The notes beneath the pieces were generated by a model. The model had not been told where the DNA came from. It made no database searches and saw only the letters and a program-made list of their open reading frames with translations. From Citrobacter sp. Res13-Sevr-PEB04-36 (GTDB lineage Bacteria; Pseudomonadota; Gammaproteobacteria; Enterobacterales; Enterobacteriaceae), in assembly GCF_015672735.1 (NCBI RefSeq), contig NZ_JADABY010000033.1, positions 1-32,847 on the forward strand: a DNA stretch of 32,847 nucleotides, given 5' to 3'. Positions 22,248 to 30,781 of this stretch are shown one piece after another. The number at the start of each line of letters is the position of its first letter. Positions within the stretch are counted from its first letter, which is position 1. Both the position numbers and the translations under genes were made by a program.

Positions 22248-22269
22248 ACATTCATAACTTAAATGTATC
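22245..22269. promoter_or_regulatory. Dyad GATACATT-N9-AATGTATC next to the CRP site
   Basis: Perfect 8-bp arms (22245-22252, 22262-22269) abut the CRP-like core and lie just upstream of the candidate -10 elements. The half-site differs from that of the queF/syd dyad at one base. The binding protein is unknown. Confidence 0.5.
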
Positions 22270-22399
22270 TTTCCGCCCGAAAATTATTACGGCGAAAAAT
22301 TATATAAAAAATCGCTAATCGGAATTCGTTTTACAGTCGGGTCTTTTTCAGTGGATTGAACCCAAACCTGACTTTTTAAGCTTCCTCCAGGAGAAATAG

Positions 22400-23689
22400 A
22401 TGGAAAACACGCAAACCAGCACTATCGTTACGGGCCAGACCCGCAGCGCATGGCGCAAGACTGATACCATGTGGATGCTGGGCCTTTACGGCACGGCTAT
22501 TGGCGCGGGTGTCTTGTTCCTGCCAATTAACGCCGGTGTTGGCGGTCTGATCCCGCTGATCATCATGGCTATTCTTGCCTTCCCAATGACCTACTTTGCA
22601 CACCGTGGTCTGACCCGCTTCGTGTTATCCGGTAAAAATCCGGGTGAAGATATTACCGAAGTAGTAGAAGAACACTTTGGCGTTGGCGCAGGTAAACTGA
22701 TTACGCTGCTCTACTTCTTCGCTATCTACCCAATCCTCTTGGTTTACAGCGTAGCTATCACCAATACCGTTGAAAGCTTCCTGACACACCAGTTGGCGAT
22801 TACACCACCGCCGCGCGCTATCCTGTCACTGATCCTGATTGTCGGCATGATGACCATCGTGCGCTTCGGTGAGCAGATGATCGTGAAAGCAATGAGTATC
22901 CTGGTATTCCCGTTCGTTGCGGCTCTGATGCTGCTGGCGCTGTACCTGATCCCTCAGTGGAGCGGTGCGATTCTGGAAACGCTGTCCTTTGACTCTGCTG
23001 CAACCACCGGCAATGGCCTGTTGTTGACCCTGTGGCTGGCCATCCCGGTCATGGTGTTCTCCTTCAACCACTCACCGATCATCTCCTCCTTCGCCGTGGC
23101 GAAGCGTGAAGAGTACGGTGATGAAGCAGAGAAGAAATGCTCCAAAATTCTGGCATTCGCTCACATCATGATGGTACTGACCGTTATGTTCTTCGTTTTC
23201 AGCTGTGTGTTTAGCCTGTCCCCGGCGGATCTGGCTGCGGCAAAAGAGCAGAACATCTCCATCCTGTCTTACCTGGCAAACCACTTTAACGCACCGATTA
23301 TTGCCTGGATGGCACCAATCATCGCGATTATCGCTATCACCAAATCCTTCCTCGGTCACTATCTGGGCGCGCGTGAAGGTTTCAACGGTATGGTGATTAA
23401 GCACCTGCGTGGTAAAGGCAAATCCATCGAAATCAACAAACTGAACAAACTCACTGCGCTGTTCATGCTGGTCACCACCTGGATTGTGGCAACGCTGAAC
23501 CCGAGTATCCTCGGTATGATTGAGACCCTGGGTGGCCCAATTATCGCGATGATTCTGTTCCTGATGCCGATGTATGCGATTCAGAAAGTACCGGCAATGC
23601 GTAAGTACAGCGGCCATATCAGCAACGTCTTCGTTGTGATTATGGGTCTGATTGCCATCTCCGCTATTTTCTACTCGCTGTTTAGTTAA
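22400..23689 (+). CDS. sdaC: Serine/proton symporter
   Basis: SdaC (DcrA) is an inner-membrane L-serine:H+ symporter of the hydroxy/aromatic amino acid permease (HAAAP) family. The product is 429 aa, the E. coli length, with about 11 hydrophobic spans. The first follows a short cytoplasmic N-terminus and reads [20 protein letters not shown] (about residues 28-47), the family's substrate-site helix. The ATG follows CCAGGAGAAATAG. sdaB begins 50 bp downstream with a GC-rich hairpin between, so the pair works as an import-and-deaminate unit for serine. A CRP-like site lies about 155 bp upstream. Confidence 0.97.
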   Translation: MENTQTSTIVTGQTRSAWRKTDTMWMLGLYGTAIGAGVLFLPINAGVGGLIPLIIMAILAFPMTYFAHRGLTRFVLSGKNPGEDITEVVEEHFGVGAGKLITLLYFFAIYPILLVYSVAITNTVESFLTHQLAITPPPRAILSLILIVGMMTIVRFGEQMIVKAMSILVFPFVAALMLLALYLIPQWSGAILETLSFDSAATTGNGLLLTLWLAIPVMVFSFNHSPIISSFAVAKREEYGDEAEKKCSKILAFAHIMMVLTVMFFVFSCVFSLSPADLAAAKEQNISILSYLANHFNAPIIAWMAPIIAIIAITKSFLGHYLGAREGFNGMVIKHLRGKGKSIEINKLNKLTALFMLVTTWIVATLNPSILGMIETLGGPIIAMILFLMPMYAIQKVPAMRKYSGHISNVFVVIMGLIAISAIFYSLFS

Positions 23690-23694
23690 TCCCC

Positions 23695-23716
23695 TGCGCC
23701 GCCTGCGGGCGGCGCA
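23695..23716 (+). other. GC-rich hairpin between sdaC and sdaB
   Basis: TGCGCCGCC-TGCG-GGCGGCGCA is a perfect 9-bp stem with a tetraloop and no U-run. It probably stabilises the sdaC message or tunes the ratio of the two products. A TATACAAT sequence just after it could also be a weak -10 element for sdaB. Confidence 0.6.
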
Positions 23717-23739
23717 CCTCGTTATACAATGGACGCCTC

Positions 23740-25107
23740 ATGATTAGCGTATTCGATATCTTCAAAATCGGCATTGGCCCTTCCAGTTCCCACACAGTGG
23801 GTCCAATGAAAGCAGGCAAACAATTCACGGATGACCTGATTGCTCGCGGAATACTCACTGATGTAACCCGCGTAGTGGTTGATGTTTACGGCTCTCTGTC
23901 TCTGACGGGGAAAGGCCACCATACTGACATCGCGATTATTATGGGCCTGGCGGGTAATCAGCCTGACACCGTAGACATCGATGCCATCCCGGCCTTTATC
24001 CAGGATGTGAATACTCACGGACGTTTGTTATTAGCAGACGGTCAGCATGAAGTTGAGTTCCCGGTCGATAAGTGCATGAATTTCCATGCGGATAATTTGT
24101 CCCTACACGAAAACGGCATGCGCATTACCGCTCTGGCCGGCGAAAAAGTCCTCTACAGCCAGACTTACTATTCCATTGGCGGTGGTTTCATCGTTGATGA
24201 AGAACATTTCGGCCTGCCAAACAGCTCGCCAGTAAATGTGCCTTATCCGTACAAATCCGCAGCCGATCTGCAACGACATTGCCAGGAAACCGGCCTGTCG
24301 CTTTCAGGTTTGATGATGCAAAACGAACTGGCCCTGCACAGCAAAGAAGAGCTGGAACAGCACTTTGCTAACGTCTGGGAAGTGATGCGTAGCGGGATTG
24401 AACGTGGTATCACTACCGAAGGCGTCTTGCCGGGTAAACTGCGCGTGCCACGTCGTGCCGCAGCGCTGCGCCGCATGCTGGTCAGCCAGGATAAAACCAC
24501 CACGGATCCAATGGCGGTCGTGGACTGGATCAACATGTTCGCGCTGGCGGTGAACGAAGAGAATGCGGCCGGTGGACGTGTGGTTACCGCCCCGACCAAC
24601 GGTGCGTGTGGAATCGTTCCTGCGGTACTGGCGTACTACGACAAGTTTATCCGCGAAGTGAACGCTAACTCTCTGGCTCGCTACATGCTGGTCGCGAGTG
24701 CGATTGGTTCACTGTACAAGATGAACGCCTCTATCTCGGGTGCCGAAGTAGGTTGCCAGGGTGAAGTTGGCGTCGCCTGTTCAATGGCGGCCGCGGGTCT
24801 GGCAGAACTGCTGGGCGGTAGCCCAACGCAGGTGTGCATCGCGGCGGAGATCGGTATGGAACACAACCTGGGGCTGACATGCGATCCGGTTGCGGGCCAG
24901 GTTCAGGTCCCATGCATCGAGCGTAACGCTATTGCCTCGGTCAAAGCGGTTAACGCCGCACGTATGGCTCTACGCCGTACCAGCGAGCCGCGCGTGTGCC
25001 TTGATAAAGTGATCGAGACCATGTACGAGACCGGTAAAGACATGAATGCCAAGTACCGCGAAACTTCTCGCGGCGGACTGGCGATGAAGATTGTCACCTG
25101 CGATTAA
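23740..25107 (+). CDS. sdaB: L-serine dehydratase 2 (L-serine deaminase)
   Basis: SdaB deaminates L-serine to pyruvate and ammonia with an oxygen-sensitive [4Fe-4S] cluster instead of pyridoxal phosphate. The product is 455 aa, the E. coli length, of the single-chain beta-alpha type. The N-terminal domain begins MISVFDIFKIGIGPSSSHTV with the conserved SSSHT. Cluster and active-site sequences include TNGACGIVPAVL (about residues 287-298), GCQGEVGVACSMAAAG (about 338-353) and LTCDPVAGQVQVPCIERNA (about 378-396). It closely follows sdaC, which supplies its substrate. A BIME follows the gene. Confidence 0.97.
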   Translation: MISVFDIFKIGIGPSSSHTVGPMKAGKQFTDDLIARGILTDVTRVVVDVYGSLSLTGKGHHTDIAIIMGLAGNQPDTVDIDAIPAFIQDVNTHGRLLLADGQHEVEFPVDKCMNFHADNLSLHENGMRITALAGEKVLYSQTYYSIGGGFIVDEEHFGLPNSSPVNVPYPYKSAADLQRHCQETGLSLSGLMMQNELALHSKEELEQHFANVWEVMRSGIERGITTEGVLPGKLRVPRRAAALRRMLVSQDKTTTDPMAVVDWINMFALAVNEENAAGGRVVTAPTNGACGIVPAVLAYYDKFIREVNANSLARYMLVASAIGSLYKMNASISGAEVGCQGEVGVACSMAAAGLAELLGGSPTQVCIAAEIGMEHNLGLTCDPVAGQVQVPCIERNAIASVKAVNAARMALRRTSEPRVCLDKVIETMYETGKDMNAKYRETSRGGLAMKIVTCD

Positions 25108-25119
25108 GTCCCAACCCAT

Positions 25120-25199
25120 TGCCGGATGGCGCAAGCTTATCCGGCCTACAGTGCCGTAGTCATTTGTAGGCCGGATAAGGCGTCAGCCGCCATCCGGCA
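25120..25199. repeat. REP pair (BIME) between sdaB and xni
   Basis: Two head-to-head REP units: TGCCGGATGGCGC...TTATCCGGCCTAC (25120-25149) and GTAGGCCGGATAAGG...GCCATCCGGCA (25166-25199). They are nearly consensus and would form a long hairpin after sdaB. Confidence 0.92.
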
Positions 25200-25255
25200 A
25201 AATGTTGCTTCAGATCTTCGCCTCACCTCGCCGTGAATGTTACCCTACAACCTGA

Positions 25256-26029
<774 letters not shown>

Positions 26030-26049
26030 TTCTTTGGCGATAGCTCTGT

Positions 26050-26117
26050 TGCCGTATGGCGGTGTAAACACCTTATCCGACCTACAAATCAATCACACTG
26101 TAGGCCGGATAAACGCC
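26050..26117. repeat. REP pair between convergent xni and fucO, second unit truncated
   Basis: TGCCGTATGGCGG...CCTTATCCGACCTAC (26050-26085) is a slightly diverged REP. It faces GTAGGCCGGATAAACGCC (26100-26117), which lacks the usual GCCATCCGGCA end and stops 6 bp before the fucO stop codon. Confidence 0.82.
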
Positions 26118-26123
26118 AGGTGA

Positions 26124-27272
26124 TTACCAGGCTGTGTGGTACAGATCAACAATGTCTCCCAGGCTCGCTTCACGCGGATTACCACCGGTGCACACGTCAT
26201 CGAATGCTGCCTGCGCTAGCGCCGGGATATCCTCTTTACGTACGCCAACATCACGTAAGTGCAGCGGAATTCCCACATCACGGTTTAAGGCAAACACCGC
26301 ATCCACGGCGGCTTTACGCGCCTCGTCCAACGTCAGTGCTTCCACCTTCACGCCCATTGCGCGGGCGATATCGCGGAATTTTTCCCCGGTATAGTCAGCG
26401 TTGTACTGCATCACATGTGGGAGCAGAATGGCGTTGGCGACGCCGTGCGGCGTGTTATAAAACGCCCCCAGCGGGTGTGCCATACCATGAACCAGCCCCA
26501 GGCCAACGTTGGAAAAGCCCATTCCGGCCACGTACTGGCCCAGCGCCATGGCTTCACCGGCCTTGCTGTCACCGGCAACGGATCCACGCAGCGCCCCGGC
26601 AATGATCTCAATGGCTTTGATGTGCAGCGCATCCGTCAACGCCCAGGCCGCACGGGTAATGTAGCCTTCAATGGCATGAGTCAGCGCATCCACGCCGGTA
26701 GCCGCCTTTAACGCCGCAGGCATACCGTCCATCATATCGGCATCGATAAATGCTACCTGCGGAATATCATGCGGATCGACGCAGACAAACTTGCGCCGGT
26801 TTTCCTCATCAGTGATCACATAGTTAATGGTCACTTCCGCTGCCGTTCCCGCGGTGGTTGGGATAGCCATCACCGGCACGCTCGGGCTGCGCGTGGGCGA
26901 TAAACCTTCAAGGCTGCGTACATCCGCAAACTCAGGGTTATTGTGGATAATGCCAATCGCTTTACAGGTGTCCTGCGGAGAGCCGCCGCCAATGGCGATC
27001 AGATAATCTGCGCCACTTTGTTCAAAAACACTCAGCCCTTCCTGTACCACCGCAATGGTAGGATTGGGGATAACGCCGGAGTAAATCCCCCACGCCAGCC
27101 CCGCCGCATCCATCCGCGATGTCACCTTATCGACAATACCGCACTGCACAAGGTTTTGATCGGTCACAATCAGTGCCTTACGATATCCCCGACGAATAAC
27201 TTCATCGGTTAACGCCCCAACAGCTCCCCGGCCAAACCATGCCGTTTCATTCAGAATCATTCTGTTCGCCAT
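26124..27272 (-). CDS. fucO: Lactaldehyde reductase (1,2-propanediol oxidoreductase)
   Basis: FucO is an iron-dependent group III alcohol dehydrogenase that reduces L-lactaldehyde (and glycolaldehyde) to the diol with NADH during fermentation of fucose or rhamnose. The product is 382 aa, beginning MANRMILNETAWFGRGAVGA. The NAD loop GGGSPQDTCKAIG is at residues 95-107. Metal ligands by count are D195, H199 (GVDALTHA), H262 (LVHGMAHP) and H276 (NTPHG). The ATG follows AAAAGGAGAAATACG. It lies 27 bp after fucA and is the last gene of the minus-strand run from the right edge. Confidence 0.97.
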   Translation of the reverse strand: MANRMILNETAWFGRGAVGALTDEVIRRGYRKALIVTDQNLVQCGIVDKVTSRMDAAGLAWGIYSGVIPNPTIAVVQEGLSVFEQSGADYLIAIGGGSPQDTCKAIGIIHNNPEFADVRSLEGLSPTRSPSVPVMAIPTTAGTAAEVTINYVITDEENRRKFVCVDPHDIPQVAFIDADMMDGMPAALKAATGVDALTHAIEGYITRAAWALTDALHIKAIEIIAGALRGSVAGDSKAGEAMALGQYVAGMGFSNVGLGLVHGMAHPLGAFYNTPHGVANAILLPHVMQYNADYTGEKFRDIARAMGVKVEALTLDEARKAAVDAVFALNRDVGIPLHLRDVGVRKEDIPALAQAAFDDVCTGGNPREASLGDIVDLYHTAW

Positions 27273-27299
27273 CGTATTTCTCCTTTTCGCTTTGCGAAA

Positions 27300-27947
27300 T
27301 TACTCTTCAATTCGTAATCCGTAGGATTTGAATTTCTCCAGCACGATGGCAATCTCTTCATCATCCAACACCGGAACGGGATCGACGATCGCTAACGTGC
27401 TCAGATAAAGGCGGGCCAGAACTTCCACTTCATGCGCCAGCCACAGTGCTTTTTCCAGGTTCGCCTCGCAGGCAATCAGCCCATGGTGCTGCAACAGCGT
27501 TGCTTTGCGGTCTTTCAGCGCCACGATCACATGCTCTGACAATTCACGCGTACCGAACGTCGCATACGGCGCGCACGGAATGGAATTCCCGCCGGCAGCG
27601 GCAATCATGTAGTGGATTGCCGGGATAGGACGGTTGAGAATCGATACCGCGGTACAATGAATCGCATGATTATGTACTACCGCATTAGCCTCTGGCCGCG
27701 TCTGGTAGGCCGCGAGGTGAAAACGCCATTCACTGGACGGTAATTGTCCTTTATCATAATTACCGTCGTTATCTACATACACGATCATATTTTCGGTGAG
27801 TCTTTCGTAAGGAATTCCGCTGGGTGTGATCAGCATTCCATTTTCATACCGTGCACTCACATTTCCCGCCGTTCCCTGATTCAGCCCCAGGCTGGTCATT
27901 TCAAGGCAGGTTTCAATAATTTCTCGCGATAAACGCATTCTTTCCAT
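27300..27947 (-). CDS. fucA: L-fuculose-1-phosphate aldolase
   Basis: FucA cleaves L-fuculose 1-phosphate to dihydroxyacetone phosphate and L-lactaldehyde; it also accepts D-ribulose 1-phosphate, giving glycolaldehyde. It is a class II, zinc-dependent aldolase of 215 aa, the E. coli length. Zinc ligands H92, H94 and H155 and the catalytic E73 are all in place (SSEWRFH, VVHNHAIHC, LLQHHGLI). The C-terminal tail, which closes over the active site, ends SYGLRIEE. The ATG follows CGGAGAATTATT. Upstream lies not fucP, as in K-12, but a LacI-family gene on the same strand, 138 bp away. Confidence 0.97.
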   Translation of the reverse strand: MERMRLSREIIETCLEMTSLGLNQGTAGNVSARYENGMLITPSGIPYERLTENMIVYVDNDGNYDKGQLPSSEWRFHLAAYQTRPEANAVVHNHAIHCTAVSILNRPIPAIHYMIAAAGGNSIPCAPYATFGTRELSEHVIVALKDRKATLLQHHGLIACEANLEKALWLAHEVEVLARLYLSTLAIVDPVPVLDDEEIAIVLEKFKSYGLRIEE

Positions 27948-28031
27948 AATAATTCTCCGGGTACAGTTTCCCCTCGTCTTGATTGCAGAAATACAGTCGC
28001 AGAGTAAGACGGGTCAGGTTTCAGATATGAG

Positions 28032-28066
28032 CAGCCACTGAATTTTTATTCAGGTTCACCTGGCTG
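28032..28066. promoter_or_regulatory. Nested inverted repeats upstream of fucA (candidate operator)
   Basis: CAGCCA (28032-28037) pairs with TGGCTG (28061-28066), CTGAA with TTCAG (28038-28053), and CAGGT-TC-ACCTG (28051-28062) is a 12-bp palindrome. It lies between the LacI-type gene and fucA. It could be an operator for that regulator or an RNA structure after its stop. It does not have the central CG of classic LacI-family operators. Confidence 0.4.
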
Positions 28067-28085
28067 ATTTATTTTTAGCGTCGTA

Positions 28086-29084
28086 TTATTTCTGTCTTAC
28101 GCGCTTAATTAACTTCATCGGAACTTTTACCGTTTCTTTTATCGGCTGATCTTCAATAGCACTCATCATCATGTCGAAGGCTTTTTCCGCCCAGACATTT
28201 TCATCCTGTTGCATTGACCAGACATTATTGGCGAGGAACCCCAGCATCGGATGTTCATCGAATGTCCCGATATTGATATCTGGAGGAATAACGCCAAAAC
28301 GATTGCGAATAGCAATGATAGCCCCTTCCAGCACCGGTAATGATGAGGCGATAAATGCTTGAGGACACCCCTGCTCGCCGATCAGTTTTTCCATCAACCG
28401 GTGGCCGCCATCCGGCGTATTATCCGGACCTTCACGCACCCAATCCTGATGAAAAATACCATTATTGTTCAATGCGTTAAGATAACCCTGCAAACGATCA
28501 CCAATACTGGGCAGTCCGGTGTCGCCAACTAAAAACCAGATCGGTGATTTTCCAGCATCAAACAAACTTTGTGTGAGTTTTTCACCGCCTAAAATATTAT
28601 GACTTTCTACCAGTGCGTTATCGGTGTACTTAAAATCACGGTCAAGTAACACCATCGGTTTTCTGACCTGGCGCAAATGATGTTGTTGATTTTCGAGTGT
28701 TGATGGAACAATAAAAAGCCCATCGACATTACGCGCAATTAACGCCTTGGTTAATTTATTCTCGTAATCAACATCATCATAAGTACAACTAATCGTTAAC
28801 TGATATCCAGAACGACGACAGCGTTGTTCAAGTTTTTCAGCGAGCGTAGCAAAGAAGACGTTGGAAATATTGGGTACAATCAGTCCCAGCGTATCCGTTT
28901 TATTCAGTTTAAGGCTACGCGCTGAATGGTTTATGACATAACCATAACGCTCAACGTATTCATTAATGCGCGTTTGGGTTTTAACGCTGATACGATATTG
29001 CTCAGCTTTCCCATTCAGCACCAGTCGCACGGTTGTCACCGATAAATTCAGATCGCTGGCTATCTGTTCTACTGTTTTAGCCAT
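28086..29084 (-). CDS. LacI-family transcriptional regulator of the sugar locus
   Basis: A 332-aa regulator with an N-terminal LacI-type helix-turn-helix (TVEQIASDLNLSVTTVRLVL, residues 4-23) and a periplasmic-binding-protein-like effector domain (from LGLIVPNISNVFF, about residue 70, to the end). The sequence after the recognition helix, LNGKAEQYRISVKTQTRIN, has the GKAxQYR insert seen in Cra/FruR and ScrR rather than the shorter LacI/PurR form. The natural effector is probably a sugar or sugar phosphate. It lies 64 bp after the kinase gene and 138 bp before fucA, on their strand. The Shine-Dalgarno is weak (TGGGGC). I do not recognise an orthologue in K-12; its target is inferred from position. 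Confidence 0.88.
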   Translation of the reverse strand: MAKTVEQIASDLNLSVTTVRLVLNGKAEQYRISVKTQTRINEYVERYGYVINHSARSLKLNKTDTLGLIVPNISNVFFATLAEKLEQRCRRSGYQLTISCTYDDVDYENKLTKALIARNVDGLFIVPSTLENQQHHLRQVRKPMVLLDRDFKYTDNALVESHNILGGEKLTQSLFDAGKSPIWFLVGDTGLPSIGDRLQGYLNALNNNGIFHQDWVREGPDNTPDGGHRLMEKLIGEQGCPQAFIASSLPVLEGAIIAIRNRFGVIPPDINIGTFDEHPMLGFLANNVWSMQQDENVWAEKAFDMMMSAIEDQPIKETVKVPMKLIKRVRQK

Positions 29085-29148
29085 TATATGCCCCAGTTCA
29101 CATCCAAAACGTCAATTCACAATCATAAAAGTATTTTAAACATTTGTC

Positions 29149-30729
29149 TTACTGCATCAGTTGGTTAAGCACCTGCTGTTGACCCCACATAGTCAGATAC
29201 ACCTGATATTTACGGGCATAAAAGTCCTGACGCTTAGGGTTTGCCTTGATAACCTCGCCAGGTTTCACCATCGCCTGACAGGCAGCAGGGAAATTAGCCC
29301 ACGCCCCGCAGGCGACCGCACCGGTAATCGCCGCGCCCAGCGTCACCGCATCTTCTTCCTGCATCAAATGGATATCGCATCCAGTTGCATCCGCATACTC
29401 ACGTAACCATAGCGGATTGTGCGTTGCTCCCCCGCACAGCGTCAGCCGTGAAATTGTGTGTCCATTTTCGCGCATCACTTCCATAATGTGCCGCGTACCG
29501 CAGGCAATCGCTTGTAATGTTGCCAGATACAAGCGGGCAACCTGCCGCTCACCGCGTTCAAGGGTCAAGCCACATACGCTGCCACGAGCATCCGGTCGCG
29601 CACGCGGTGAACGATTGCCATGATGATCGGCCAACACATGCAGGTCACGCCCCGGTTCTGCTTCATGCTCTTCCAGAGTAGCCACCCATTCATTGACCAA
29701 TTCAATTGGATGACAGCCCCGCGCTTCTGCCTTGCGATACAGGTCCGCACTGGCGCCTGACTCCTGAAGCGTCCAGTCGACTAACGCCCCGGCGGCACTT
29801 TGCCCGCCTTCGGTCAGCCAGTAGCCGGGTAGCATCGCGGACCAGTACGGTCCCCATACGCCCGGTGTATGAATCTCCTGTTCGCTGCACAGCATATGGC
29901 AGTTTGACGTGCCGCTGATCAACGCCAGCGTTCCCGCAGGCTGGGCTCCGGCAAGCGCCACGCCGCCCGCGTGCGCATCAATCATCCCGCTGGCAACCAC
30001 AACATGCGTGGTCAGTCCCAACGCCTGCGCCGCTTCAGGACTGAGCGTACCTACGGCGGCCCCCGGCGGTAAAATGCGCGAAGGGATTTTGCTGAGTAAA
30101 TCTGTTAATTCAACGGCATCGAGCAACGAATAACAAAAACGTTGTTCGTGCGCCAGATAGTTCCATTTACAGGTCAGGGTGCACAGACCCGCTACATCGC
30201 TGTCGGTCGCTTTCCAGACCAGAAAGTCTGCCAAATCGTACAATCGATGCGCGCGTTGCCACGTGGCGGGAAAATGATTCTTCAGCCACAGCACTTTAGG
30301 CAATTCCATTTCGACGCTGACTTCGCCGCCAACATAGCGCAGGGCTGGATCCTGCGTGGCGTTAATGCGTTTGGTCTCTACGCCCGCGCGATGATCCATC
30401 CACATGATGATGTTATGGTCTGGCGATTCACCGGGTGAAACCGCCAACCCTTGTCCTTGTTCATCGAGCGCAACCAGAGAGCAGGTGGCATCGAATCCCA
30501 GTGAACAGATTTCCTCGACGGGAACCCCCGCTGACGACACCGCATCTTTCACCGCATGACACACCTGCTGCCAGATCTCGGCGGATGATTGCTCTACCCG
30601 CATCGGGGCCGGCCGAAACTGCGAGATGGGCAATGTCGCAAAGGCCAGCCGCGTACCGTTGGCATCAAACACACCAGCCCTGACGCTGGCGGAACCGACA
30701 TCCACACCGAGGAAATATCCACTGCTCAT
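29149..30729 (-). CDS. FGGY-family pentulose kinase (ribulokinase-like)
   Basis: A 526-aa FGGY carbohydrate kinase. The N-terminal phosphate loop is GVDVGSASVRAGVFD (residues 8-22). GFDATCSLVALD (78-89), MWMDHRAG (109-116) and GLCTLTCKWNY (181-191) resemble the YpCarbK / eukaryotic FGGY (D-ribulokinase) subgroup rather than FucK, RhaB or XylB. The presumed catalytic base is D251 in SGMIDAHAGG, and CGGATHNPLW (432-441) forms the adenosine site. The frame extends 38 codons upstream, but the ATG at 30729 follows CAGGGAGTGACT and begins MSSGYFLGVDVG. A terminator lies in the 52-bp gap from the binding-protein gene. The substrate cannot be read off; D-ribulose or another ketopentose is likely. Confidence 0.9.
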   Translation of the reverse strand: MSSGYFLGVDVGSASVRAGVFDANGTRLAFATLPISQFRPAPMRVEQSSAEIWQQVCHAVKDAVSSAGVPVEEICSLGFDATCSLVALDEQGQGLAVSPGESPDHNIIMWMDHRAGVETKRINATQDPALRYVGGEVSVEMELPKVLWLKNHFPATWQRAHRLYDLADFLVWKATDSDVAGLCTLTCKWNYLAHEQRFCYSLLDAVELTDLLSKIPSRILPPGAAVGTLSPEAAQALGLTTHVVVASGMIDAHAGGVALAGAQPAGTLALISGTSNCHMLCSEQEIHTPGVWGPYWSAMLPGYWLTEGGQSAAGALVDWTLQESGASADLYRKAEARGCHPIELVNEWVATLEEHEAEPGRDLHVLADHHGNRSPRARPDARGSVCGLTLERGERQVARLYLATLQAIACGTRHIMEVMRENGHTISRLTLCGGATHNPLWLREYADATGCDIHLMQEEDAVTLGAAITGAVACGAWANFPAACQAMVKPGEVIKANPKRQDFYARKYQVYLTMWGQQQVLNQLMQ

Positions 30730-30750
30730 AGTCACTCCCTGATACTGGCT

Positions 30751-30774
30751 AAAAAGGGGCGCACGTGTCGCCCC
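30751..30774 (-). terminator. Terminator between binding-protein and kinase genes
   Basis: GGGGCG-ACACGTG-CGCCCC on the minus strand followed by TTTTT, 7 bp past the binding-protein stop. It should cut transcription before the kinase and favour a high level of binding protein. Confidence 0.85.
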
Positions 30775-30781
30775 AACACTC

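Noticed and set aside
22074-22262. 62-codon hydrophobic frame upstream of sdaC that looks like a small membrane protein
   Set aside because: No Shine-Dalgarno sequence before its ATG, and its 3' part covers the CRP-like site and the GATACATT dyad, so the stretch is better read as the sdaC control region.
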